The position numbers were made by a program, and so were the translations under genes. Shown here piece after piece: positions 7,500 through 15,430 of a stretch of 64,000 nt of DNA (positions are counted from its first letter, which is position 1; every line of letters starts with the position of its first letter). Location of the stretch: positions 3,444 to 67,443 of the forward strand of contig JAQCIK010000009.1 of NCBI GenBank assembly GCA_027592035.1, written 5' to 3'. Under the pieces are notes generated by a model. That model was given only the letters and a program-made list of their open reading frames with translations. It was not told where the DNA came from and ran no database searches. Source of the DNA: Casp-actino8 sp001510455 (GTDB lineage Bacteria > Actinomycetota > Acidimicrobiia > Acidimicrobiales > Ilumatobacteraceae).

Positions 7500-8744
7500 A
7501 TGGACTTCCAGGTTCCTGGCCTCGACGATCCGCGTCGATTGGCGGTGCGGGAGTGGCTCGCTCGGAATCCGGATCCGACCGGCCGCCAACTCGCCGAAGC
7601 CGGCTACGTCGCGCCTCATTGGCCGGAACCCTTCGGTCTCGGGGCCGACCCGGTGCATCAGATCGTCATCGATGACGAACTAACGAAGGCTGGTGTGCGT
7701 CGCCCCTCCAATCCCATCGGTATCGGTTGGGGTGGTCCGACGATCCTGTACGCCGGAACCGACGAACAAAAGCAGAGGTACCTCGTCCCGATGCTGGCCG
7801 GCGAGGAGTTCTGGTGCCAGTTGTTCAGTGAACCGGGTAGCGGTAGTGACTTGGCGAATCTCGGGACGCGCGCAGTGCGCGACGGCGACGAGTACGTGGT
7901 GAACGGCCAGAAGATCTGGACGAGCGGCGCGCAGTACGCGAAGTTCGGCATTCTCATCGCCCGCACCGATACCGACGCACCGAAACATCGCGGCGTGTCG
8001 TACTTCATCTGCCCGATGGATCTGCCCGGTATCGAGATCCGGCCGATCACCGAGATGACAGGAGCCCAGACCTTCAACGAAGTGTTCTTCACCGACGTTC
8101 GGATCCCGGCCGAGAATCTCGTGGGCGAGGAGGGCGATGGATGGCGGTTGGCCAAGGTCACCCTCGGTAACGAGAGAGTGTCGCTGTCGAGCGGAGGAGT
8201 TCTCTGGGGCAGTGGGCCGACGGCGCTCGAGATGCTGGACGCAGTGCGAGACCACGGTCCGATCACCGATCCGGTGATGCGCCAGCGTTTGGCCGACATC
8301 TACATCGAACACGTGCTGCTCGACCTCATCCGCATGCGAACCCTCAGTGCTCGTATCAGAGGTGAGCAGCCCGGACCCGAGGCGAGCATTCGCAAGATCC
8401 TCGCCGACGAGCACGGTCAGAACGTGATGGAACTGGCGCGAGACGTCCTGGGAGCGGCGGGCATGCTGCGGCAGACCCCGCGCCAGACGAACGGCGAAGG
8501 ATCGAGTGGTGGGGCCATGTCGTTGCGAGGTGGCAACGGAGGTGGGGTCGGCCTGCGATCACTCGACCATCACGGTTGGTACGACGGCTACATGTTCGCT
8601 CGCGCCCTCACCATTGGCGGGGGTACGGGCGAGGTGCAACGTAACATCGTGGCGGAACGAGTGTTGGGGCTTCCACACGACGTCGACGTGCTTTCGGGGC
8701 AGACGTGGGCCGAGACTCAGAGGGTGAACGGGGGACGAGCGTGA
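7500..8744 (+). CDS. Acyl-CoA dehydrogenase
   Basis: This 414-residue acyl-CoA dehydrogenase carries QLFSEPGSGSDLANLGTRA, VNGQKIWTSGAQYAKFG and the C-terminal GGGTGEVQRNIVAERVLGLP. It is a second member of the same family as 3750-4868 but has a glycine-rich insertion (GEGSSGGAMSLRGGNGGGVG) near residue 335-355. Such insertions occur in the larger FadE paralogues. It should desaturate an acyl-CoA with FAD as cofactor. The stop overlaps the start of the TetR gene (GTGA), so the two are translationally coupled, and it is divergent from the acyl-CoA synthetase. Confidence 0.85.
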   Translation: MDFQVPGLDDPRRLAVREWLARNPDPTGRQLAEAGYVAPHWPEPFGLGADPVHQIVIDDELTKAGVRRPSNPIGIGWGGPTILYAGTDEQKQRYLVPMLAGEEFWCQLFSEPGSGSDLANLGTRAVRDGDEYVVNGQKIWTSGAQYAKFGILIARTDTDAPKHRGVSYFICPMDLPGIEIRPITEMTGAQTFNEVFFTDVRIPAENLVGEEGDGWRLAKVTLGNERVSLSSGGVLWGSGPTALEMLDAVRDHGPITDPVMRQRLADIYIEHVLLDLIRMRTLSARIRGEQPGPEASIRKILADEHGQNVMELARDVLGAAGMLRQTPRQTNGEGSSGGAMSLRGGNGGGVGLRSLDHHGWYDGYMFARALTIGGGTGEVQRNIVAERVLGLPHDVDVLSGQTWAETQRVNGGRA

Positions 8745-9361
8745 AACGGATTCAGAAGCGTCTGGCGACCGAACCGCATCCCACCAAGGTGGCGCTGCTC
8801 GAAGTGGTGAAGGAAATGATCGGCGAGTTCGGCGCCGACGGTTTCACCGTCGAGATGGTGTTGGCCGAGTCAGGAATCTCCCGCGGTTCGCTGTACCACC
8901 ATTTCGAGGATTTTCCCGATCTGGTCGAGGAGGCTCTGCTCGACATCAATCGCACCAACGTTGTCACCAGTATCGAATTGGTCCGACACGAGTTGGCCGG
9001 AGTCCGAACGAAGGACGAGTTCCTCGATGCTGTCGGACGTGTCACTCGGGCTCTTCATTCCCCGGAGCGTTTCAAGGCTCGTGTCGATCGGGTTCGGATG
9101 TTGGCGGTCTGTGGCAACGATGAACGATTTCGCAAGCGATTCGGCGACACTCAGGCCGAGGTGATCATGGCGTTCGCCGACGTGATCGCCGACGCCCAAG
9201 CACGTGGTGTCGTGCGCGCCGACTTCGATCCGAAGGTCTTGGCCACTTTCATGAGTGCGTACACCACAGGTGTGATTCTGAACGACGTCTCGTCCGATCC
9301 GGTGTCGTACGACGACTGGAACGCACTGGTGGCCGATGTGATCGAGAGATTCGTCTCCTGA
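8741..9361 (+). CDS. TetR-family transcriptional regulator
   Basis: The 206-residue protein has an N-terminal helix-turn-helix (FTVEMVLAESGISRGSLYHHF) followed by a helical ligand-binding domain, the standard TetR layout. GTG 8741 overlaps the dehydrogenase stop by four bases (GTGA) and gives the expected short N-terminal arm. Coupling to an acyl-CoA dehydrogenase and proximity to the divergent ligase promoter suggest it represses this lipid-degradation locus and responds to an acyl-CoA or fatty acid. That is inference from context. Confidence 0.85.
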   Translation: MKRIQKRLATEPHPTKVALLEVVKEMIGEFGADGFTVEMVLAESGISRGSLYHHFEDFPDLVEEALLDINRTNVVTSIELVRHELAGVRTKDEFLDAVGRVTRALHSPERFKARVDRVRMLAVCGNDERFRKRFGDTQAEVIMAFADVIADAQARGVVRADFDPKVLATFMSAYTTGVILNDVSSDPVSYDDWNALVADVIERFVS

Positions 9362-9423
9362 CATCGGTTTCCTGAGTCACAAGGTCGGGATTCGGCGATC
9401 ACGCAGGACTTTTCTCCCGCCTA

Positions 9424-9429
9424 TAGGGT
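9424..9429 (+). promoter_or_regulatory. Putative -10 TAGGGT for the metal ABC operon
   Basis: TAGGGT is followed by seven bases and GTG 9437, which fits the leaderless pattern and selects that start over GTG 9428 and ATG 9443. I see no Zur- or MntR-type palindrome in 9362-9436. Confidence 0.45.
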
Positions 9430-9436
9430 GCGAGAT

Positions 9437-10495
9437 GTGACCATGACATCTGTCCCCTCTCGTGCTCTCGGGGTCTCGCTCGCGCTGTTCGCTGCAGCCT
9501 GCGGATCCGATGACACGGCCTCCGAGACCGCTTCCGATACGACGTCGCTCGAGCCCTGCCCCCTTCCGTCGGCGATCGAAGGTGGTCCACTCGTCGTCGC
9601 CACCACGGTGGCCCCGATCACCAGCATCGTGGCCACCGTTGCTTCGGGTACACCGACCGTGATCACGGGTGTCGTTCCCGAGGGAACCAACAGTCATACC
9701 TTCGAACCGCCGCCGAGTGTGGCGGCCACGCTCGAGGACGCTGACGTGGTGTTCATCAACGGACTGATGTTGGAAGAGCCCACCAAGGAGCTGGCTCGGG
9801 CCAATCAACGTTCCGGTTCGGTGATCTGTGAACTCGGAACGGCGATCCTCCCCGAGTCGGACTACATCTTCGACTTCTCCTTTCCACGCGAGGGCGGCAA
9901 GCCGAATCCTCACCTCTGGACCAATCCGCCGATGGCGATCGCTTACGCCGAGCTGACTCGAGACGTCTTGAGTTCTGCCGATCCGGCGAATGCGTCGACC
10001 TACTCCTCGAACTTCGATGCATTCCGTTCGAAGGTCGACGACTTGAGTGATGCCGTTCGGACGGCATCGGAAACTCTCGATCCGGCGCAGCGACAGTTGC
10101 TCACCTATCACGATGCCTACGCGTACTTCGCCGAGGAGTACGGCTGGACAGTGATCGGTGCGATTCAGCCGTCGTCGTTCGACGAGCCCACCCCTCGTGA
10201 CGTGGCCGATCTCATCGATCAGGTTCGTGAGGCCGGGGTCCCGGCCGTTTTCGGTAGTGAAGTCTTCCCGTCCGACGTCCTCGAACAGATCGGCAACGAA
10301 ACCGGGGTGAGATACGTCGACGTGTTGAGAGACGACGACCTCCTCGGTGAGCCCGGTGACGCCGAGCACTCCTGGCTCGGCCTCATGAGGTTCAACTACG
10401 TGACGATGGTCGAAGCTCTCGGAGGGGATGCGACGGCTCTGAAGTCGATCGACGTCTCCGACGTCGGGCCCGACACGGCGGTCTACCCGCAGTGA
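9437..10495 (+). CDS. Metal ABC transporter substrate-binding lipoprotein (ZnuA/TroA type)
   Basis: The precursor has a short signal sequence with a lipobox-like LFAAACGSDD, so the mature protein is tethered outside the membrane. TroA-fold landmarks follow: VVATTVAPITSIV, a first metal-ligand His in GTNSHTFEPPPS, a second in KPNPHLWTNP, a third in LLTYHDAYAYFAEEYG, and an acidic ligand near the C-terminus. This is the layout of cluster A-I Zn2+/Mn2+ binding proteins; the long His-rich loop of classical ZnuA is absent, so Mn2+ is possible. The gene overlaps the ATPase gene by four bases. Confidence 0.85.
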   Translation: MTMTSVPSRALGVSLALFAAACGSDDTASETASDTTSLEPCPLPSAIEGGPLVVATTVAPITSIVATVASGTPTVITGVVPEGTNSHTFEPPPSVAATLEDADVVFINGLMLEEPTKELARANQRSGSVICELGTAILPESDYIFDFSFPREGGKPNPHLWTNPPMAIAYAELTRDVLSSADPANASTYSSNFDAFRSKVDDLSDAVRTASETLDPAQRQLLTYHDAYAYFAEEYGWTVIGAIQPSSFDEPTPRDVADLIDQVREAGVPAVFGSEVFPSDVLEQIGNETGVRYVDVLRDDDLLGEPGDAEHSWLGLMRFNYVTMVEALGGDATALKSIDVSDVGPDTAVYPQ

Positions 10496-11313
10496 GTTCG
10501 TCGCCGACGCCGCGAGTCGCGGTCGAGCCGCTCGTGGTATTCGAGCACGTCTCGTGTTCCTACGGTGATGCACCGGTCGTCGAGAACGTCGACTTCGCGG
10601 TGAAGCCCGGGGAATTCGTCGGAGTCGTCGGCCCGTCCGGTTCGGGAAAGACCACCGTGTTACGAGCCCTTCTCGGGTCGGTGAAGCCGGTCCACGGTTC
10701 GGTCCGTCGGCGTCACGGACTGCGACTGTCGTACGTTCCTCAGCTCGAGACCGTGGACTGGAACTTTCCGGTGACCGTGCGCGAGGTGGTGGCCATGAGT
10801 CGGCCCACGCGTTCGTGGTGGCCCCGCATGTCGCAGGTCGAGAGAACGGAGATCGACGACGTACTCACGCGTCTCGGGCTCGAAGGTCTCGGGAATCGAC
10901 ACATTCGTGAATTGTCGGGTGGCCAGCAGCAGCGCGTCTTCCTCGCTCGTGCACTTCTTCAGGACCCCGATCTGCTCGTGCTCGACGAGCCGACCGCCGG
11001 AGTCGACGTACGAACCCGTCACGAGGTTCTCCACGTTCTCGCGGACCTGAACGAGGGTTCGTCGGGCTCTCGACCGATGGCGATCGTTCTCACGACGCAC
11101 GATCTCAACGGCCTGGCTGCGCACCTCCCGCGGCTCATCTGCTTCAACCGAACCGTGGTGGCCGACGGCTCACCCGATGAAGTGTTGCGTCCCTACTTCC
11201 TCGAACGCACCTACGGCGCTCCGATGGAGGTGTTGCATCACGGTGGGATGCCGGTCGTCGTGGAGCACGGCAACGACGAACTGCGCGAGCGCATGTCCCG
11301 TCGCGGCGCCTAG
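10492..11313 (+). CDS. Metal ABC transporter ATP-binding protein
   Basis: This 273-residue ABC ATPase has Walker A GPSGSGKT, a Q-loop in YVPQLETVDWNFPVTVREVV, signature LSGGQQQR, Walker B LLVLDEPTAGVD and the H-loop TTHDLNG. The QLETVDWNFP sequence is typical of the Zn/Mn importer ATPases (ZnuC/MntB/TroB). It powers import with the flanking binding protein and permease. GTG 10492 overlaps the upstream stop as GTGA. Confidence 0.9.
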   Translation: MSSSPTPRVAVEPLVVFEHVSCSYGDAPVVENVDFAVKPGEFVGVVGPSGSGKTTVLRALLGSVKPVHGSVRRRHGLRLSYVPQLETVDWNFPVTVREVVAMSRPTRSWWPRMSQVERTEIDDVLTRLGLEGLGNRHIRELSGGQQQRVFLARALLQDPDLLVLDEPTAGVDVRTRHEVLHVLADLNEGSSGSRPMAIVLTTHDLNGLAAHLPRLICFNRTVVADGSPDEVLRPYFLERTYGAPMEVLHHGGMPVVVEHGNDELRERMSRRGA

Positions 11314-11320
11314 GAGTCAC

Positions 11321-12184
11321 GTGTTCGCCTTCGACGCCACCGAACCATTTCAGTACGAGTTCTTCCGTAATGGTCTCGTCATCGCTGGAATGGCCGGAGC
11401 ACTCTGCGGTCTGATCGGGGTCTTCGTCGTCCTGCGCAACATGAGCTACATCGGACACGGACTCAGTCACGCAGTGTTCGGTGGCGCAGCTCTTGCGGCG
11501 GTACTCGAATTCAACTACTTCGTCGGTGCCGGTCTGTGGGGACTGTTGTCCGGATTCATGATCGGCCGCGTGTCTCGGCGTCGCATCATCGGTGCCGACG
11601 CCGCCATCGGCGTGGTGACCACGGCATCGTTCGCCCTCGGACTGGCATTGCAGGCTCGCTACGGACAGGCGGGGCGAAGCATCGATGCGGTGTTGTTCGG
11701 CAACGTTCTCGGTGTCTTCCCATCCGACATCGCAGCGGTGGCCGGGGTCGCCGTGGCGAGCGTGATCGTGGTCGTCCTCCTGTATCGGCGGCTGCTGTTC
11801 TCGACTTTCGACCCCGAAGTGGCGGGCGTGAGCGGGGTGAACGTTCCGGCCATGGAAGCAACCTTGATGTTGCTGTTGTCGGCGACGATTCTCGTGACCG
11901 TCCGGGTGATCGGCGTGTTGTTGATCTCGGCCTTACTCGTGTTGCCGGCCGCCACCTCAAGAATGATGACCAATTCGTTCGGGCGCATGCTCTGGTTGTC
12001 GCCGGTTCTCGGGGCGTCGTTCGGTCTGGTCGGTATGTATGCCAGTTGGTACGCCGATGTTCCGAGCGGAGCGGTGATCATCTTGGCCGGTACGGCCGCT
12101 TTCGCCGTGGTGTACGCCGTGGTGGGGGTTCGGGGGCGTCTGCGCATGGCCGGCCTGAGTGGTGCCCACGCCCACGCCGCCTGA
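11321..12184 (+). CDS. Metal ABC transporter permease (ZnuB/TroC type)
   Basis: The 287-residue protein has eight or so hydrophobic helices and the ABC-3 family landmarks MSYIGHGLSHAVFGG near the N-terminus and VRVIGVLLISALLVLPAA in the middle. It is the membrane channel of the metal importer. GTG 11321 is chosen because GGAG lies four bases upstream and seven bases separate it from the ATPase stop. The last residues, SGAHAHAA, add two histidines that could bind metal at the cytoplasmic side. The gene converges on the S51-like gene across a 58-bp palindrome. Confidence 0.88.
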   Translation: MFAFDATEPFQYEFFRNGLVIAGMAGALCGLIGVFVVLRNMSYIGHGLSHAVFGGAALAAVLEFNYFVGAGLWGLLSGFMIGRVSRRRIIGADAAIGVVTTASFALGLALQARYGQAGRSIDAVLFGNVLGVFPSDIAAVAGVAVASVIVVVLLYRRLLFSTFDPEVAGVSGVNVPAMEATLMLLLSATILVTVRVIGVLLISALLVLPAATSRMMTNSFGRMLWLSPVLGASFGLVGMYASWYADVPSGAVIILAGTAAFAVVYAVVGVRGRLRMAGLSGAHAHAA

Positions 12185-12245
12185 CCCACCGCTTCGCCCG
12201 CTACCTGCCGCCCCTCGATTTCCACCCGGTTCCCACCGTTCAAAA

Positions 12246-12303
12246 TCGCCCACTCTGTTGCGTTAGCACCCGTATACGGGTGCTAACGCAACAGAGTGGG
12301 CGA
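12246..12303. repeat. Perfect 58-bp palindrome, copy 1 of a repeated element
   Basis: The two 29-base arms are exact reverse complements with no spacer, centred on GTATAC at 12272-12277. The ends read TCGCCCACTCTGT and ACAGAGTGGGCGA. It lies between the convergent metal permease and S51-like genes and supplies the last codons and stop of the latter. A second, diverged element of exactly 58 bases occurs at 51080-51137, also between convergent genes. On the minus strand the hairpin is followed by TTTT, so a bidirectional terminator role is likely. Confidence 0.85.
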
Positions 12304-13554
12304 AAAGTGCCATTCGGGGCCGGAAGGGGTGTCGCGTATCTCGAGGCCCACCTCGGCCAGGCGGTCACGCAGGAGATCGGACAGGTCGTACCTCTTCTCG
12401 TCCCGCACCGTTCGCCGCACCTCCAGAACCACGCTCATCACCGGATCGATCGCCGTTCGGGGGTCGGCCAGACCCTTCACTGCGGCCTCTCCCAGTCGCA
12501 CGATCATGGATCGCAGAGCAGCGCGAGCACGATCCATGGCGTCGCTCTGCAACGTGTCGACCGACCAGTCACGAATGGCGGTCTCGAGTTCGAGGACGGC
12601 GCGCACTGCTGATTCCGAATCACCACCCGTGAGAGCGGCGTCGAATTCGGACTCGGCTCTGGTCACGTCGTCGAGCAGCGAGGCCGCTGGCGCCGACTCC
12701 GCATTCGACTGCGACCGGATCGGCGACGTGTCGAGAGGTGTCGAGACCGATCCATGGCGCCTGGGGTCGCGTAACGCGTCGACGGGGAGGGTGGCGCCGC
12801 TCTCGAAGACCGTGGATTCACCACGTACTCGCACCGTGATCGTGCCATTTCCGATGACCGTCGCCGTGTCGGCATCGATGTCGATCACGACTCCGGTGTG
12901 CTCGTCGATTCCGAGGACGTGCGCTCCGTCGGGGAGTTCCTTCTCGAGAGCGGCCAGGCGACGCTCACCCAGATAGCAGAAACGGGTGTCGTGGTGACCG
13001 CCCTCGGTGTTGTCGTAGTGGGGAATCACCGCAACGTCGAGGCCGACCTCCCGAAGAACGTCGAGACCCTCGAGCCAATGGGGTTCGGCTCCGACCTTGT
13101 AGATCTCGTAGACCGGAACCGTGAATCGGCCGAGAGTGAGAGCGGCCGCCGACGCGAAGGTGACGGCTCCTCCTCCTTGCAGTTTCTCGCGCAGCACATC
13201 GGGAACAGGTGTGTTCTCCCACTGAGCCAAGGCGTAGGTGGGACTACCCGGCCCGGCGAACAGATAATCGGCTCGACGGAGAAGGCTGAGCCCCGTCTCG
13301 ACGGTGAGAACGTCGACGTCTTTGAGCCGACCCAGACCAGCGACCTGAATCGGGTGACCGACGCTCTGGCGGAAGTACTCGACGGCACGTGACGCCAACT
13401 CCGGAGCGTTCTCCTGGAAGCCGTACGGGGTGTCGATCACGACGGCGAGTGGATCGCCGGGAAGTCGGGCGATGAGATCGCGGTGATGCTTCATCATGGT
13501 GGGGGCGGTCTCGCCCGAGCCCATGATCGTGAGAATGCGCGGTGCGGAGGTCAT
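12283..13554 (-). CDS. S51 peptidase-like domain fused to CysRS/YqeB C-terminal-like domain
   Basis: The first 240 or so residues look like the class-I glutamine-amidotransferase/S51 fold (cyanophycinase, aspartyl dipeptidase): GSGETAPTM, FAGPGSPTYAL, a nucleophile-like serine in FASAAALTLG, IPHYDNTEGG and GIDEHTGVVID. The usual GxSAG is altered to ASAAA, so activity is uncertain. From about residue 290 the sequence resembles the helical tail of cysteinyl-tRNA synthetase, with AVRAVLELETAIRDW and LSDLLRDRLAEVGLEIRDTP. There is no catalytic synthetase core. The last six codons and stop lie in the 58-bp palindrome. It probably follows the hydrolase gene in one transcript (13-base gap). Function unknown. 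Confidence 0.7.
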   Translation of the reverse strand: MTSAPRILTIMGSGETAPTMMKHHRDLIARLPGDPLAVVIDTPYGFQENAPELASRAVEYFRQSVGHPIQVAGLGRLKDVDVLTVETGLSLLRRADYLFAGPGSPTYALAQWENTPVPDVLREKLQGGGAVTFASAAALTLGRFTVPVYEIYKVGAEPHWLEGLDVLREVGLDVAVIPHYDNTEGGHHDTRFCYLGERRLAALEKELPDGAHVLGIDEHTGVVIDIDADTATVIGNGTITVRVRGESTVFESGATLPVDALRDPRRHGSVSTPLDTSPIRSQSNAESAPAASLLDDVTRAESEFDAALTGGDSESAVRAVLELETAIRDWSVDTLQSDAMDRARAALRSMIVRLGEAAVKGLADPRTAIDPVMSVVLEVRRTVRDEKRYDLSDLLRDRLAEVGLEIRDTPSGPEWHFSPTLLR

Positions 13555-13567
13555 CGAGTCACACCCT

Positions 13568-14479
13568 TCATGAGAGGAAGCCGTTTCGTAGATTCGACAT
13601 CATGACCTCGGCGACGGCAATCGGGTGCTGGGCATGAACGTCGTGATGAGCCGGACGAAACCAATGCACACGACCGCGCTTCAGAAGTCGTAACGCCTCG
13701 TCGACCGCTCGATCCTTGTTCTCGGTCCAAGCCACGTCACCGGAGTCGGCGGGGACGAACAGTACCGGGCGATCGATGTGCGCATAGAGATCACTCGGCC
13801 GGTGTGCCCACAGTTCACGAAGGATCGTCATGTGCGTGTCGAACGGGAGCCACGGACGAACGGTGCCGTCGTCGAGCAGCTCGAAATTCGAGAGCGTTCC
13901 GATGATTCCCGACTCGGGCCAGTCGGCGTGCATCGATCGAATCGCGGCTTCCATGCGTCCGGCTCGGGTTCCGGCGAGTCGGGGTGGTTGCAGCGCATCC
14001 GCACAGTCCTCCCAGACCGGAAACGAGCGTTGAAGATCGATCATTCCACCGTCGACGGCGACCGAACCGATGACGCGATCGGGAAAGCGATGAGCGGCAT
14101 CGACGACCACGTTGCCTCCCCACGACTGACCGACGAACACCGCTCGTTCGAGATCGAAGTCGTCGAGGACTCGACACAGGTCGCGGCCGATGGTGGCGAA
14201 GTCGTAGCCCGATGAAGGTCGGTCGCTGCGGCCATGACCGCGCAGGTCGACGGCGATCGAACGAACACCTAGAGTCGTCAGCGCCGCGGCAACTCCGTCC
14301 CACATCCGGGCGTTCGATGCGAGACCATGGATCAACAACACCGGAGGTAGAGAGGCATCGGGGCGGGACGGTGAGCGATCGACGACCCGCAGTGACACTC
14401 CCTCGGCGACGCTGACGTGTCCGACGTCGCCGTCGGAGACCGGAAAGCGCTCCGCGAAGGTGGAAGAAACGGGAATCAT
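13568..14479 (-). CDS. Alpha/beta hydrolase
   Basis: The protein of about 303 residues has HGLASNARMWDGVA at the oxyanion hole, DLRGHGRSD, nucleophile elbow GQSWGG, and a C-terminal His in RPAHHDVHAQHP. It is a cytoplasmic serine hydrolase of the haloperoxidase/epoxide-hydrolase superfamily. ATG 14479 is chosen since upstream codons run into the divergent LarE gene. CAGACT on the minus strand at 14493-14488 lies eight bases ahead and may be its -10. Substrate unknown. Confidence 0.8.
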   Translation of the reverse strand: MIPVSSTFAERFPVSDGDVGHVSVAEGVSLRVVDRSPSRPDASLPPVLLIHGLASNARMWDGVAAALTTLGVRSIAVDLRGHGRSDRPSSGYDFATIGRDLCRVLDDFDLERAVFVGQSWGGNVVVDAAHRFPDRVIGSVAVDGGMIDLQRSFPVWEDCADALQPPRLAGTRAGRMEAAIRSMHADWPESGIIGTLSNFELLDDGTVRPWLPFDTHMTILRELWAHRPSDLYAHIDRPVLFVPADSGDVAWTENKDRAVDEALRLLKRGRVHWFRPAHHDVHAQHPIAVAEVMMSNLRNGFLS

Positions 14480-14517
14480 GCACTGAGAGTCTGCCGTTGT
14501 CGGCTCCGCATGGCACG

Positions 14518-15405
14518 ATGGAGAGCGTGGAGACATCGGCCACGGCATCACTCGACTCGAAAATCGCCGATCTGGAGACGATCATCGGCGAACTCGAGAA
14601 CGTCGTGGTGGCCTTCAGTGGAGGAGCGGATTCGGCGTTTCTCGCTCATGTCGCTCATCGAGTTCTCGGTAGCGACCGAAGTGTGGCGGTCACTGCTGTG
14701 TCACCGAGCCTGGCCGGGGCCGAAGAAGCCGAGTGCCGAACACTCGCTGGCGAATGGGGTTTGTCGTGGTTGCCGGTGGACACCGCTGAGATGGAGCGAG
14801 CGGCCTATCGAGCGAACGACGTCGATCGTTGCTATCACTGCAAGGCCGAGTTGATGGACGTGGTCGCTCCGATCGCCGATGCACGACGAGCGACGGTGGT
14901 TCTCGGAGTCAATCTTGACGATCTCTCCGATCATCGCCCGGGTCAACGCGCGGCAATCGAACGAGGCGCGGTGTTTCCGATGGTGCAGGCCGGGTTCACG
15001 AAAGCTGACGTACGAGAAGCCTCGCGACGTCTCGGTCTTCGCACATGGGACAAGCCCGCCGCGGCGTGTCTCGCCAGTCGAGTTCCGTACGGGACTCCCG
15101 TTTCGGTCGAGATTCTCTCCCGCGTCGATCGAGCCGAGGATGTCCTGCGGCGACTCGGCTTCCGCCAGGTACGCGTCCGTCATTACGGCGAAACGGCACG
15201 GGTCGAGGTCGACGAGCTCGAGTTGGCCCGGGCGGTGTCGGCTCGTCGGGAGATCGTCGAGGGACTGCGACAGGCGGGGTATCGCTACGTGACCCTCGAT
15301 CTCGAGGGATTTCGAAGCGGCAACCTGAATCAAGCGGTCGATCCGGCATCAACGGTTCGTCGGCACGACGGTGGCGACCGTAGGGTTCCGTACGACGCGG
15401 GCTGA
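14518..15405 (+). CDS. larE: ATP-dependent sacrificial sulfur transferase LarE
   Basis: LarE adenylates and sulfurates P2TMN during synthesis of the nickel-pincer nucleotide cofactor. The PP-loop SGGADS is near residue 34, followed by YHCKAELMD, LGVNLDDLSDHRPGQ, FTKADVREASRRLGL and KPAAACLASRVPYG, which are strong LarE signatures. The cysteine in ACLASR (about residue 184) matches the sacrificial cysteine position; two more cysteines occur in RCYHC. ATG 14518 is used; GTG 14527 is an alternative, preceded at seven bases by CACGAT. No larA, larB or larC is in the window. Confidence 0.85.
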   Translation: MESVETSATASLDSKIADLETIIGELENVVVAFSGGADSAFLAHVAHRVLGSDRSVAVTAVSPSLAGAEEAECRTLAGEWGLSWLPVDTAEMERAAYRANDVDRCYHCKAELMDVVAPIADARRATVVLGVNLDDLSDHRPGQRAAIERGAVFPMVQAGFTKADVREASRRLGLRTWDKPAAACLASRVPYGTPVSVEILSRVDRAEDVLRRLGFRQVRVRHYGETARVEVDELELARAVSARREIVEGLRQAGYRYVTLDLEGFRSGNLNQAVDPASTVRRHDGGDRRVPYDAG

Positions 15406-15430
15406 CCGCGCGCACTCGAAAGGACGAGTC

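Noticed and set aside
12246..12303. 58-bp palindrome as an insertion-sequence end or transposon terminal inverted repeat
   Set aside because: No transposase, no target-site duplication, and the arms meet with no internal cargo; a terminator/REP-like interpretation fits better.
9755..12960. Search for CRISPR-like, IS or prophage structure in the metal transporter region
   Set aside because: No spaced repeats, transposase motifs or tRNA attachment sites; only the 58-bp palindrome stands out.
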